Of a stretch of 64,000 bases of DNA, positions 36,378-47,109 are shown piece after piece; within the stretch, counting starts at the first letter, position 1; each line of letters starts with the position of its first letter. A program made the translations under genes and the position numbers. Source of the stretch: Strongyloides papillosus (lineage: Eukaryota > Nematoda > Chromadorea > Rhabditida > Strongyloididae); the NCBI GenBank assembly GCA_005656395.1, contig SRSI01000050.1, positions 1,116,001 to 1,180,000 of the forward strand. The letters are read 5' to 3'. Under the pieces are notes generated by a model. That model was not told where the DNA came from. It did no database searches and saw only the letters and a list, made by a program, of their open reading frames with translations.

Positions 36378-36968
36378 TTAAACCATATCCTCCTGAGATT
36401 TTCTGAAACCTGCAACAGGTACATAAGATTGAGTATTGGCAGAAATAAAAGATTGGCTGCCATGAGGAACACCAATTTGGGTGCCAACAGGAACACTAAT
36501 TTGACTGCCATGAGGAACACCAATTTGACTGCCATAAGGAACATAGACTTGATTACCACCAAGGACACCAGTTTGACCACTAATTGGAATGTGGAACTGT
36601 CCCCCAAGAAGACCATCAGAAACGGAAGCCCCAGCAACAATTGAAGGAGCAGCGATGGCACCAAGATCAGCTGCATAGGAAGGACCATTAGTAATGCCAA
36701 GACAGCCATATTCAGAAGGTCCTTGAATACCCATGATAGAATTATCCATAACTGGAACATTTAAAGTTGAGGCGTTGGCGGTAGAAGCATTGGGAACAGC
36801 AGCGTTTGGTACTCCTTCACGACGGCAGCATATTCTTCTTATGCGTTGGTAGAGTTTAACGGCGTGACGTTTGCAAGCACGAAAGCTATTTTGACAACAC
36901 ATAAAAGCATAGAGAATAAGTAAGCATCCAAGGAATTTAAATACCTTATCAACGTCGTCAGTAATCAT
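36378..36968 (-). CDS. Uncharacterised single-TM protein with VPxGSQIG repeats (196 aa)
   Basis: Residues 10-26 (KFLGCLLILYAFMCC) form one hydrophobic segment, followed by a basic, Cys-containing stretch (residues 27-52) that would lie on the cytoplasmic side. From about residue 110 on the protein is Gly/Ser/Pro-rich with at least four tandem copies of a motif like VPHGSQIG(V/S). GC content is clearly higher than the flanks. The opposite strand is partly open because of the repeats, but the minus frame has the start, the membrane segment and the periodicity. Not recognised. It lies in retroelement debris and could be a further accessory gene or a host gene captured there. Confidence 0.55.
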   Translation of the reverse strand: MITDDVDKVFKFLGCLLILYAFMCCQNSFRACKRHAVKLYQRIRRICCRREGVPNAAVPNASTANASTLNVPVMDNSIMGIQGPSEYGCLGITNGPSYAADLGAIAAPSIVAGASVSDGLLGGQFHIPISGQTGVLGGNQVYVPYGSQIGVPHGSQISVPVGTQIGVPHGSQSFISANTQSYVPVAGFRKSQEDMV

Positions 36969-37244
36969 CTTCAGAAAATGAATAGTAAAAGCACGATAGA
37001 ATTTGAGATATCTAAAACCAAAAGAATAAACTTTTAGAAATCAAGCATAATAGCATAGCAAATATATAACCAAGATTTAGAAATAAAAGAGCACGACACA
37101 AAAAGATGATGAAATAGATAAAGAGGAGAAAGTCACTACCAGAAGGACTTCAAAATGATTAAATTAGTGGTTAACAATATAAAAAGATAATGAGGACTCT
37201 AATTAAACACTTAAATAGGGAAATATCACGTAGAATACTAAATT

Positions 37245-37439
37245 ATGGCAGCAAATAACAAAAAGGGAGATGATGATATTAAAAATAACCCAAATAAAAT
37301 TTTAGGAAAGATGGTGAAATATATATATCTACAAGACAATGAAACTTACCGGCAAAAGATTTTTCCTGTCACGATTAGAAACGAGGACGTTTCCAAATTT
37401 CATCCGGGAGACGAAATGATAAAAAATCATGAGTCATAA
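37245..37439 (+). CDS. Small hydrophilic ORF, 64 aa, uncertain
   Basis: Starts MAANNKKGDDD and ends at TAA 37437-37439. Less AT-biased than its flanks and followed by a TATAAAAGG box and AATAAA runs 200-300 bp later. No recognisable domain. It may be a fragment of a longer retroelement-linked gene. Confidence 0.25.
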   Translation: MAANNKKGDDDIKNNPNKILGKMVKYIYLQDNETYRQKIFPVTIRNEDVSKFHPGDEMIKNHES

Positions 37440-37637
37440 TGATCAAAAATCACAAGTAAACAAAATAAACAAAATTTAATTATAATAATTACCAAAATAA
37501 AAACAAGGTACTTGAAATTAATTAAACCGGAGGGAAATAAACAAAATTTAATCAAAAATATGGAAAAATGTAATTAAAAAGGATTAAGTCCAGATGTTTT
37601 GGAACCAAAGATCAAAAATAGGTGGGCCCTAGTGCCC

Positions 37638-37760
37638 TATAAAAGGAAAACAAAAACCCAAACTATTTGTCCCTGAATTGTCCTATTTAAAAAACTTCAC
37701 TATACTCTAATATTCCTCTACATTGTATTCATTATTATTAATAAATAAATAAAATAATTT
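37638..37760 (+). promoter_or_regulatory. TATA box plus polyadenylation-like run, LTR-like
   Basis: TATAAAAGG at 37638 is followed about 100 bp later by repeated AATAAATAAATAAA near 37740. The same layout occurs at 41181-41240 and 46926-47020. In a retroelement-rich region this fits the U3/R of an LTR, but no paired repeat was found for this one. Confidence 0.3.
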
Positions 37761-37783
37761 CATTTGATTATTTCTGTTTTTAT

Positions 37784-38050
37784 CTATTTACGAACGACTA
37801 CACCATGCAGCCAAAACGCAAATTCAAATTTAAAATTACCACTAACAAAAAAGTATTTGAGATCCGGTGGCAAGTAACCGGTGATAGAAGCCGTGTCACT
37901 ATAGATCCAGATTGCTCTTAATGAATCAAGCTTGTCTCCTCTAAAGTCAAAGTCGTCATATTCTATTAGGCAAAAATAACATCCCAATAGACTTCATCTC
38001 CTTGGTAAGCTGCCAAAATATCATTAGACTAAAAGAGACTTGATAAGACT
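37784..38050 (-). pseudogene. Fragment related to the LRR-like ORF at 50.5 kb
   Basis: The open part (37784-37987) shares with 50543-50700 the pattern DDF(D/E)F, S-L-R-A-(I/V)-W-I, (I/L)TGxLPxxLKY and FWL. The similarity extends a few residues upstream of the ATG (C-Y-F), so the true frame was longer. It is cut off after FWL. A piece of a mobile or recently dispersed gene family rather than a gene of its own. Confidence 0.55.
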
Positions 38051-38455
38051 ATCTAGTCTCAGACTTTTTAGACTAAAAACTGGTAGCTATTTTCATCCTT
38101 ATATAGCATAGCGGTTACATAATCTCGCCAAGGCGGGGTTAACAAAGTAATTTATTTTAGGTGAGTTAAAAAAATGTAGAGATAACGATGTAAATGTCTT
38201 TTATTTGGTTCTAGCGGCCAATTGTTCTTAGATGAAACTAAGATATAAAAAGACACTGTTATCATCAATCTTTTATTACAACATTACAAATACAAAATAT
38301 AAAAGTGACAAGAATAAGATAATATTATACTATTTATATCAATTTTTTGTTGGTGGGTGTGCCCTTTTGATATAACGGTTTCTTGTCATTACGCGTAAAA
38401 ACACGAAAGAATACGATTATGCGTTTAAATATTTATGATTTGTTTTGGTAGTCTT

Positions 38456-38815
38456 TGATGAACATACATATCTATTAATTCCAAGTATCTCTTTTCAAGA
38501 GACAAATTTTTTTTAAATCATTGAAATATCAAAAGTTAGATTTAATTTAGGAATAAATTTAGTATACAACATAGTAATGCCATGTTATTTCGAGGCATAA
38601 TTCCCAAAATTCTACATTACGCAATAGTGGTTGAAGTGATCGATGGCATATTGTGTAAAATAAAATGTATTATATTAAATCTTAAAAAAATGTTTATACC
38701 TATCACTATATGTTGTTCATTTAGTAGTCTTAGTAATCGAAATAACATAAATCAAATGTCAAAAGTATGTCAATTTAAGGCATTTTTATATTGCTATATT
38801 TAAAGATTGATTGTT
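38456..38815 (-). repeat. Dispersed repeat R1, copy 2 (inverted)
   Basis: Reverse complement is highly similar to 47110-47455 over about 350 bp, including the start ATATAAAAATGCCTTAAAT and the 3' TGTCTCTTGAAAAGAGATAC end. A plus-strand frame at 38582-38803 falls inside it and is not a gene. Confidence 0.85.
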
Positions 38816-38829
38816 TTACTATAAAAGGC

Positions 38830-39660
38830 TGTTTTGGAAATTACAATTAAAGGTAATTTATTTTCCTTGTACATTTAATACTATTTCAGTATAATTTATA
38901 TACTGATCTGAAAATTAATACAAGTTATAATTTAAATTATTAATAACTCAATGCTTTGTAGATGAACTATCATATGCAGTTCTGCATAAAATACCCGTAA
39001 TATGATAGAAATAATTTTTTAAATTTTTCAAAAGTCAAAAATTAACAAAGTAAAATTTTATATTTGAAGTAAAAAGTTAAAAAAATTTCTAATAGTTCGG
39101 TTCACGAAAAATGAATCGCATTTTACAGATATCCACAAGACGAAAGTCATTTGCGAAAATATATGTAAGATGATAAAAATTATTATTTTATTATTAAAAA
39201 AAAGAACAGTATCTACATTTTTTTAAATTAAAGTTATGCGTATAATCAATGGTTAACCTTATGTAATATACATATCATATAGTAAAAAATATTATATAAA
39301 GCTAACGTTAATTTAACACGATTTCTCAAGTAAAACATATTAAAAATAATTTTTTTATTTAAGAAAGTAAAATTTTTAAGATTTGTGCTAGAGCGTGCAA
39401 TAGAAATTGGTTAGTAAAAAATTTATTGGTTTAACACACCTAAAATTATAAGATTACAACAATAAGAAAAACAATATAATAAAATAGTTACAATAAATGA
39501 AGAGATATAATAATCCTCTCTCTTTATATACACACATGTCATCATTTTGCTGTATCATTTCTTATTGCTATATCATAATTTCTGACTGTAAAAAAAAAAG
39601 TTTATGAAGCAGAATGAACAAAACCAAATTAAAACACAAATTGATATCGTAGACCTACAT
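38830..39660. other. AT-rich interval, no gene seen
   Basis: About 830 bp between two repeats. No credible frame; no similarity to other parts of the window noticed. Confidence 0.45.
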
Positions 39661-39664
39661 AGAT

Positions 39665-40470
39665 TAATTAAATTGATAGAAAGACCTTTACAATAACTTA
39701 TATCTCGTTTTGTGAGTCAATCAGACATTGGAGATACAGCTAAAAATTTTACCCATCCATTTTTATCTCATTAGTGAAAAGAGCAACTAAAAAAATGAAT
39801 GTTGGTAGATTTATTCGGCCTGAAACTTTGAGATACAGGAGTTACAGCGAGTCAAAGTCGGAAAAATTGATTTTTAAAAGTTTTCGGAAAATAGATTTTT
39901 TTAAAAACAAATGATGTTTTTAAGAGTAATATTTTGTAAAAAAACAAACGAGCATATCTTCGGCTTCGTAAATTTAAGTCTTTAATGTTTTTTGAAATTT
40001 GTTTTTAGTTTTTCAATTTTTGAGTACAAAAATCAAAAAAGTGCATGTTCTCACTATGCTAATTCGATTTGTCATGTAATTTTACATCTAACTTCATGAA
40101 AAAAAAGGAAAATAAAAAGTGTAGATCATTGTGCTCTTGAATTTCAGTAAAAAAAATCAGAAAATCGCATGTTCTCACCATGCTCATTCATTTTTTCATA
40201 AAAAAATTACTCCCAGAAACAATATTTATTTCTAAAACAATCCATTTACCGGAAGCTTATAAAAATTAATTTTTCCGAATTTGTATCACTGCATGTGCTG
40301 TATCTTAAAGTTTCAAGCCGAATAAATTTGCCAACATACATTATTTTAGTCCCTCTTTTTATTAATAAAATAAAAATGGGTGATAAAATTTTTAGTTGTA
40401 TCAATTTTTTTAAAAATGTTCGACTGACTCAAAAAACAGGATTTCATAACTATTGTATAAAGTTTCATGA
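39665..40470. repeat. Imperfect inverted repeat, foldback element of about 0.8 kb
   Basis: Left arm (about 39665-39950) and right arm (about 40185-40470) are inverted copies. Paired landmarks: TTTTGTGAGTCAATC / GACTGACTCAAAAAACAGG, GATTTATTCGGCCTGAAACTT / AAGTTTCAAGCCGAATAAATT (first 20 bases of each shown in part), and TCGGAAAAATTGATTTT / AAAATTAATTTTTCCGA. The centre has a GCATGTTCTCACTATGCT motif near 40042 that recurs in direct orientation near 40164. Short frames on both strands at 40295-40570 result from this symmetry. No target duplication fixed. Confidence 0.7.
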
Positions 40471-40999
40471 TATACATTGCAAAAGCTCGGGAGGCTTCAC
40501 GGCTCCTAAAGAATCCATCAGGATTACACATACAGCAAATCTTATACTTTACCAAACTTTTAAATAACAAACATTTTCTTTTTAGAATCTTCTAGGAACT
40601 TCAATAAAGTGACACTTTTTTTTTTGATTTAAAGCAATAGTAATCAAAAAATTACCTATTTTTGTTTTGTAAAGTTTAGAATAGTTAGTTTAGTTAACTT
40701 CAATAAAAAACATTCTAGCTTATGTAGTTGGTTATATGAAAAAAGTCGAATGTTCTTTTTAACGCAAAAAACAATTTATCTACCGCGTAATGGGCTATCA
40801 AAAATTTCTCTTTACTTCTTTATTTTAAAATAAAAATTTTATTTCATTTAAGTAATTTTTCACCTTCGAAAATTTAGAAATTATTTCTATAATTTTACGA
40901 GTACTTAATGCATAATTATATAGGATGACCTCATTTTCCGTACATAATTATCTTACAAATGTTTTTTGCAAATCTGCGTAGGACAATTCATTTAATCTG

Positions 41000-41115
41000 C
41001 ATTTGATACATGCTAAATTTATTCTAACTTTATTATTTTAATGTTTTAAAAAACTATTGTCTCTTGAAAAAGAGATACTTGGAATTAATTAACATATATG
41101 TTCATTAAAAATTAA
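41000..41115 (+). repeat. Dispersed repeat R1, 3'-end fragment
   Basis: Only the last about 110 bp of R1 are present, including TGTCTCTTGAAAAAGAGATA and the following ACATATATGTTC. It abuts the presumed 5' flank of the gypsy-type element at 41.2 kb. Confidence 0.75.
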
Positions 41116-41180
41116 TATAGGAAATCATACTTACAAAATACTATGGAAATCTTTACGGAAAACGAACACACCTACAAGAC

Positions 41181-41240
41181 TATAAAAGAACTATATTTAA
41201 GAAGTTGGTATTTCTGCCACAATAAGTAAATAAATAAACA
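41181..41240 (+). promoter_or_regulatory. TATA box and AATAAA run upstream of a gypsy-type leader
   Basis: TATAAAAG at 41181 is followed by AATAAATAAACA near 41228. Downstream (41290-41570) a leader matches the minus-strand leader at 62510-62790 in blocks: CTAATAATCCTAGGAGTT, ACTTGTTTACTA, TCTCAGGTTAGTTTA. This fits the LTR/untranslated leader of the family A retroelement. Confidence 0.4.
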
Positions 41241-41570
41241 GATTTTCTTATTGTACTTTTTTTTGACTTTACGTTTACAGCAAAGACATAAACTCCTTTC
41301 TGTAAAATCCCCGCATCAACGTGGGAAATTCTATGATTTTACTGCTATTAAATTAGAAGACACTGAGTATATACTCAAAAAGGAGTCTAATAATCCTAGG
41401 AGTTACATAAGTCGGAGATCAAAAGAGATAAGAGAAGTATAAAAGTAAGGAAAACTAAGAAAGAATACCACTGACCGAAACAAGTATTCGTATTCGCGTA
41501 CTTGTTTACTACAGTTGTAATCAGACGAAGCTGATATCATTTACTTCTCAGGTTAGTTTACTAATTAATT

Positions 41571-42014
41571 ATGGAAACTATCAGAAGTAGCAAGATAGAA
41601 GCTTTAAAGAAGAAGACAGATGAAGCTATTTGCAATCTTAATGGAATGGATGCAATCAAAGTTTTTTTTTACTATAATGGCAGTCTTTGTAAATATCCTA
41701 GAATTGTATCCTGCGCCAGCAGAATTTTACAAGAAGTAGAGAAACGTTGGCAGGTAGTAGAAAAAAAAGCATTAGCTCTTGCATATGCAGTGAAGCAGTT
41801 CAAATATTACATTAAAAGCAAAACTACAAATGTATTTATAGACCAACGAGCAGTTTTGGTTATCAAATCACCAAAAGAGAATCAATCTAAATTGAGGAGA
41901 TACCAAATGGCATTAGCAACATATAATCTAAACATTTATTATAAGGAAGGAAAAGCGAATGTATTAGCTGACATGTTTTCACGTAATCCGGAACCCAAAC
42001 AACGATTAATATAG
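41571..42014 (+). pseudogene. Family A gypsy-type retroelement: Gag start fused to RNase H
   Basis: The first residues METIRSSK match the MDTIRNSK start of the minus-strand copy at 62490, so this is the Gag initiation site. After about 35 residues the frame passes directly into RNase H (SCASR.....EKRWQ, LALAYAVKQFKYYI, SKLRRYQMALATYNLNIYYK, ANVLADMFSRN). Most of Gag, protease and reverse transcriptase are deleted. The catalytic Glu usual before A-L-A is Lys (EKKALAL), and the first Asp region is gone. In frame but catalytically dead. Confidence 0.8.
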
Positions 42015-42094
42015 CCGCACATAATATTAAGAAGATTTCAAAGGATACCACTTTCAAAGAGATGAAGACATCTCTTAATATGGTAGGGTGGAGT

Positions 42095-42270
42095 TGTAAC
42101 GCCCTCAGAAGGCGTTAACCAAAAGAAAGTATAAATAAAAAGATGTATTTATTCAAAATGTCATAATAAAAGGTAGAATAGATTGTAATAACGTTATATT
42201 AATAAAAAATTTATATTTTCACTTCATATTATCACCCGAGGATAGCACCTCGTTAAAAAAGCTTATAGAA
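42095..42270 (+). repeat. LTR-like segment shared with 58038-58219
   Basis: Starts TGTAACGCCCTCAGAAGGCG, preceded by a purine-rich GGTAGGGTGGAG run, as at the start of an LTR after a polypurine tract. About 180 bp are nearly identical to 58038-58219. It contains a short hairpin (TAACGCC...GGCGTTA) and ends ...AAAGCTTATAGAA. It separates the RNase H and integrase parts of family A, so it is either an insertion or the 3' LTR of a shortened element followed by another fragment. Confidence 0.6.
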
Positions 42271-42307
42271 TACCTCGAGACAAAATGAAGAATTTTTGTA
42301 AAATGAA

Positions 42308-43432
42308 ATGAAAAATAAACACCGAAGATTGAGAAATCTGGTAATTGTAAAAATTAAGAGAATCAAAAATTTTTATGTACCTGATAATAAAGGAAGTAAA
42401 TTAATATCTTACATTCACGAACACCCAAAATTAGGCGGACATTTTGGAGTTCATAGAATTAAGGAACTAATACAGAAGTATTTCTGGTGGGAAAACATGA
42501 AAATTATATTGTGAAATATGTCAAAAGGTGAAGTTTCAACCAAATACCACAGTTGATTAGAAAGGCATACGGAATGTACTTAAAGGACCCTGGGAAAGAC
42601 TAAATATGGATATTAGAGGACCCTTACCAATCACTGGCAGAAAAAACGAATATTTACTTGTTATTGCAGATGAATTTTCAAAATTCACAATAGTTATTCT
42701 TCTTAAAAAAATGAATACAGAAAGTATTATCTATGAAATCAACAATCAAGTATTCAGTAGGTATGGAACACCTAAAGTTATCCGATTAGATAATGCACAA
42801 TACTTTGTTAACAATCTTTTCAATGAATTCATGAAAAGTTGGAATGTAGAAATCAGGACATCAATCGCCTACAACCATTATAGTAATGATCTAGTAGAAC
42901 GATCAAACAGAACTATAAACGAAATTATAGCATGTTATGAAGCAGAAGAGAATTGGGACATAGTTGTTCCCACTGTAATTGGAGTCTATAATAATCAAGT
43001 TAACACTAGTACAGGACAAAAACCATTTGAAATATTACATGGAAAAACAAAGAACAATGCCATAGACGTTTTATCCATGATCAATCATCTAAATCAACCA
43101 GAGGAGTTTATCAATCACGAAGAAATCATCTCAAAAGTAAGAAAAAAGTTATCTAAACTTAGAGAAAATCAAGAAGTGAAAAAGAAACACATCTTTAAGA
43201 TAGAAGATACCGTTCTAAAAGCGATTCTGGACAAAGTAGGAAATAAAAAAAATTACATGAAAGGTATGATAGACCTTTCTGCATAATGGAGATAAACGAA
43301 AAAACAGGAGACTGCAAACTAAGCAGAATCACAAAATCCGGAAGGATAGCCCACCGGAAAGTTAAAGGAAAAAGAATTTATATTTACGCACACATCAAAC
43401 AATTGAAGAAGTACCGGAGTGTACCAGAATGA
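42308..43432 (+). pseudogene. Family A gypsy-type integrase, broken
   Basis: N-terminal HHCC zinc finger (HEHPKLGGHFGVHR, then C-E-I-C near 42515), catalytic core with D (VIADEFSKF), D (RLDNAQYF) and E (LVERSNRTI), and a C-terminal GPF-type module (PFCIMEINE) followed by a Tyr-rich HIKQLKK end. Breaks: a frameshift near 42512, a TAG near 42558 and a frameshift near 43255. The catalytic triad residues themselves are intact. The sequence is closely related to the integrase tail at 62079-62360. Confidence 0.85.
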
Positions 43433-44096
43433 GAAACAACCAGATAAGTTTCACCGAAAAATCTTAATTTTATCAATATTGTGCCAATGATGCACAAATC
43501 TCCATATAACAATTATTATGCATTTATCTTTATTTTTTCGAAACCATACATCATAAGAATTACTCTTTAAATCCTTATATTCTACAAATTTATATTAATC
43601 ATTTATTCCACTCACAATTATCTTAAAAAATTACGTTATGTAACAAATCTTATATAATCATTTAAAAAATATCTTTTTATACTTAATATATATAATTTAA
43701 ATATGTTAATCAGAATATTATTACTAAAGCCATTTTTCTTTTTGTCTACTTATATGTAAATCAAGAATGATAAACATAAATCATCTACAGAAAAGATGAT
43801 AACTATTTCTTTCTATCATTTACCCTTTTATATTATAAATAAACATCCTCACAACACAATAATTGTGTTTTAAAATTGTAACCAACTGAGTGATAGTAGA
43901 AATCAAAAGTAGTCAGTTAGCCTTTATAAGTAATTAAAAAGCCTGTGCCAAAAATCCCAGAATAGTTAATATCAACAAAAGCCCACCTACAAAATGAATA
44001 AATAAGAACCTTCCGATCGTATTAAAATCAGAATAGTTATTATTATTTAACGATCACAATATATTCTGCTAAACTATTTGATTCTAAAAAACCAAG
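43433..44096 (+). other. Spacer between integrase and accessory ORF with a conserved leader
   Basis: Contains an ACACAATAATTGTGTTTT motif at 43853-43871, with relatives upstream of two other accessory ORFs (45070-45095 and, minus strand, 61683-61715). About 40 bp later comes AAAGTAGTCAG..AGCCTT, also found on the minus strand near 61620-61640. No ORF. Possibly promoter or leader of a separate accessory transcript. Confidence 0.45.
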
Positions 44097-44648
44097 ATGG
44101 ATCCAAGTCACGAAGAAAGACCAGGAGATTCAGTGAACAATCCCATAGTGATTGAGGATGAGGAAGAGATGGATCTCGAAGAGGAACCAGAGATCCTAGA
44201 AAACACAGACTCCGAAAGTGAAGGGGAAGTCGAAAATATGGACGACACCCCCGATTTCACAAGTCCCGTGACTTTCGAGAGATATAACCACCTGTGTTTG
44301 TATCACAGGGGATACTATCCTCGAAGGGGGACTGGAACAAATAGAACTAACCGGGATGTAACCGGAATAATGATAAAAATAAAAACGTGGTCTAGTGGAA
44401 GAGACCCATCAAGATACCTGAATATCATTAGAGATCATGCAGATCTTTATGACTTGGAGCTTCATCTTCAGCAAGAAGCAAATCCAGCAACAAAACCCTA
44501 GTAGAAAGGATACTAAGTATTAGAAGATGGAAAAAGATGAGGATAATAGCCGATAACAGTTGGAGGCAACATGGAAATATGTACCCAGATTACGGAAATC
44601 TGGTTATAATTTACAAAGGAGAAGAAACCGAATGGGAGAAAATTTAAA
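44097..44648 (+). pseudogene. Family A accessory ORF downstream of pol (acidic protein), frameshifted
   Basis: 134 open residues, then the homologous frame continues to about 44648 after a one-base shift near 44500. N-terminus is very acidic (a stretch of Glu/Asp between residues 18 and 52), followed by a conserved block C-(L/F)-Y-H-x-G-Y-Y-P-x-R and V-T-G-I-x-(V/I)-x-I-K. The same protein is encoded at 60940-61506 on the minus strand, also directly downstream of an integrase tail. It lies in the env position but shows no signal peptide or membrane helix, so it is not an envelope. Function unknown; I know of no described family with this motif. Confidence 0.65.
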
Positions 44649-45194
44649 GGCATGACTATCATTTCTACATATATAAATTTAATAATTACTTTTTCTTTTG
44701 ATTTAAATTTATATTTTTCATAACCTTCTTTTTAATTGTAGTCATTCCTTTCCTCTTTTATTCATTCAAAACCATTGTAAAATTATTTTTTATTAATGAA
44801 TATTGTAAATTGTTTATTTATAACTAATAAAATCTTCTTTACTTTAAATTGCATAAGATCTAAAGTAAGAAATTTTATAGTGTATAAATTATGACAATTT
44901 CATCCTTCTAAGTAGTTAATTTCTTAAGTAATATATGTTTACATAAGTGTAAGCATATGTAGAAAGTGATTCCATAAACCAAATTACTAAAGAAAAAGAA
45001 GACGATCAAATTTTCCTTAACCCAATTCAATATATCCTCTGTTATTGTTTATAAGACCAGGAATTGTACCCACACAATACACTAATTGTGTTTTCATTAT
45101 AACTTCTATATAAACAGTAGTTCTTAACAAATTACTTACCATTCATTAATAACTACTAAAATTATTGCATTTTATTCACTATAATTAACTATAA
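44649..45194. other. Spacer, AT-rich
   Basis: No gene seen. The motif CACAATACACTAATTGTGTTTT at 45073-45094 lies about 100 bp upstream of the next ORF. Confidence 0.4.
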
Positions 45195-45578
45195 ATGGCT
45201 TCAAAAATGAACAACCAGATTCCAAAATACAAGATCTTAACCATGGAATAAAAACAATGGCTATTCAAAAAGATCATGTTCTCCGGATGTTTGTTCAAGA
45301 TGACAAACATCACTGAAGAAGAATGGGAGAATTATAAGAAAAAGGTTACTAGGATCGAAAGCGAAAGAGCTAGAAGAAGAGAAAAAGAAGAAAATAGAAA
45401 ACTCCGAAGGGATAAAGAGAAAAGGGGTAAAGAGGAAGGAAGAAAAGAATTGGAGGATGCCTTCAAAAGACTTCCAGAAGGTGTCCAAAATTACCTTAAA
45501 GATAGAAAAAGAAAAAGACAGGAAGCTGACAAACGAGGATATGGACAAGAAACAAATGTGGGAAATCAAAGAGAATGA
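45195..45578 (+). pseudogene. Lys/Glu/Arg-rich coiled-coil ORF with an early stop
   Basis: Frame starts ATG at 45195, meets TAA at 45249 and continues open in the same frame to 45578. An internal ATG at 45276 could still start a 100-aa product. Composition is strongly charged (RRREKEENRKLRRDKEKR), predicted helical coiled coil, then a LPEGVQNYLKDRKRKR tail. Possibly another accessory ORF of the same retroelement lineage. No homologue recognised. Confidence 0.4.
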
Positions 45579-45911
45579 ATTTGAGTTATTCTTCTGATCC
45601 AGCATCTTGATTCTCATCTCTTTTATATTACAATTAAAATCCTTTTTAATTCTAAATTAATTAAGTATATTTTCCCTCATAATAATATACCATTAATAAT
45701 AATCTTTTGTTGTATTTTTATCTATCCCTCATAAGTACGTTTATGAATAAATTATTCTAAACTGACTTGTACTTAATTACATTTTCTTGATAACATATAT
45801 GTTCTTATATTTACTGAAATTCTCTCATTATACTTTATTATTGTGAATTCATAACAACATTAATAATCTTTTATTGTAATTCATATATATCTATGTATCT
45901 AAAACATATAA

Positions 45912-46346
45912 CTAATAAAAATTAAAACAAACAAAAAAGAATTTATTATAACAACAACAAAGAAAAAGGGCAAAAAATAAAAGAGAAACCCGATCAAAAA
46001 AGGGAAGAGGAATAGACAAATCCCTCACAGCTCCTCCGGTATTTGAATAAAGGTGGTGGTTTGTGGTGTTGGGTCGCTTACTGGAACGACCGCTGTTGAT
46101 GCTCCCCATAAACTGTTGATGAGCTGAAGAAATTAGCGACCTTTCTCACTTTTTGAAAGGTATTTGATAATTATGGGTGCCAAAGCCCCACTTAAAAAAT
46201 TCCCAAACTGGAAAGGGGGTACTCAAATGGGAAGCCACTTCTCCTGGAGTATTACCCGTGCTTCCGGTCACGTTGGCTATGACCACACACATGGTGCTGC
46301 AGTAGTTGTTAGGGTCCTCGATATCTTCGGCTGGGATGCAGGACAT
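45912..46346 (-). pseudogene. Unrecognised ORF with an in-frame TGA
   Basis: Two minus-strand open stretches (46146-46346 and 45912-46109) are in the same frame, separated by one TGA at 46146-46148 and 12 sense codons. GC is near 50 percent in the first stretch, far above the local level. Features: Cys pair near the start (NYCSTMCVV), TPFPVWEFFKWGFG, and a Ser/Asn/His-rich second part. The opposite strand is also open over part of the same segment. No family recognised. Confidence 0.35.
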
Positions 46347-46403
46347 GATTCTTATGACAAAAATACAAAGAAGTTAGAGAAAATATTCAAAACATTCAAA
46401 TAA

Positions 46404-46925
46404 ATTTAGAAAAATATATAAATAAATTTAAAATTAATTTAATATAAAAATTAAATTATATTAAATATATTAATAAAATAAATTATTGGGATAACCCCAA
46501 TTCTTTGCAAGAGACTACAAAAGAATTGTTTCCCAAAGCTAATACCCACATACCTGAACATCAGATAACTATTACTTAAATACCAAAACACAATAACACT
46601 CATGATATTTTGATAACTCCCGTGTACAAGTTTTCAAGACCTTTTGTAACGAATAAACCCAAAGATTTTTGAATAAAATAATAATAACAACTCAAGATCA
46701 TCAATAATAACTTGAAAACCAGCAAATAAATTCAATATCACCAATAAATAACCTCAAAAACTATCAAAATAATCAAATAAACAACAAAATTAAATATAAA
46801 TCCCAATATGTATTGCTAAATAATGGTGATTTGCTTTTTTATTGGGTGGTAAAGTTTCGGGGAAGGGAGGCGAAATCAAGCCAAGAATTCTCACCAAATA
46901 CGAAACCCGCCCATAAAATTTTGGC
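46404..46925. other. AT-rich spacer
   Basis: No ORF. Includes long runs of A/T and a CAA/AAT-rich stretch (46620-46800). Confidence 0.4.
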
Positions 46926-47020
46926 TATATAAGGAGAACTCTTAGTGATGAATAGATATAGTGGTATTGGTAGTAGAGTTGGAGTTGGTATTCTTAAGAA
47001 ATATGAATTTATAATAAATA
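46926..47020 (+). promoter_or_regulatory. LTR-like TATA box and polyadenylation run
   Basis: TATATAAGGAG at 46926 is followed by AATAAATAAATAT near 47013 and then a T-rich stretch up to about 47080. It is consistent with a solo LTR or the promoter/terminator pair of an element; no second copy identified. Confidence 0.3.
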
Positions 47021-47109
47021 AATATATTATATATATTGTATTTTAATTTTTCTTTATTTTAATAAAAACTTACTCTACATCTCGTGTTATTCCAAATCCG
47101 CTACACTAT

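Noticed and set aside
36173..36760. 195-codon Leu/Val-rich minus frame
   Set aside because: It overlaps the 196-aa ORF in another frame and mirrors its repeats; the other frame has a start, membrane segment and regular motif.
44097..44648. Envelope gene, because of its position after integrase
   Set aside because: No signal peptide, no membrane helix, no Cys pattern; the protein is acidic and soluble-looking.
45261..45617. Phe/Ser-rich minus frame of 118 codons
   Set aside because: Antisense to the charged coiled-coil ORF; its composition is a complement artefact of Glu/Lys codons.
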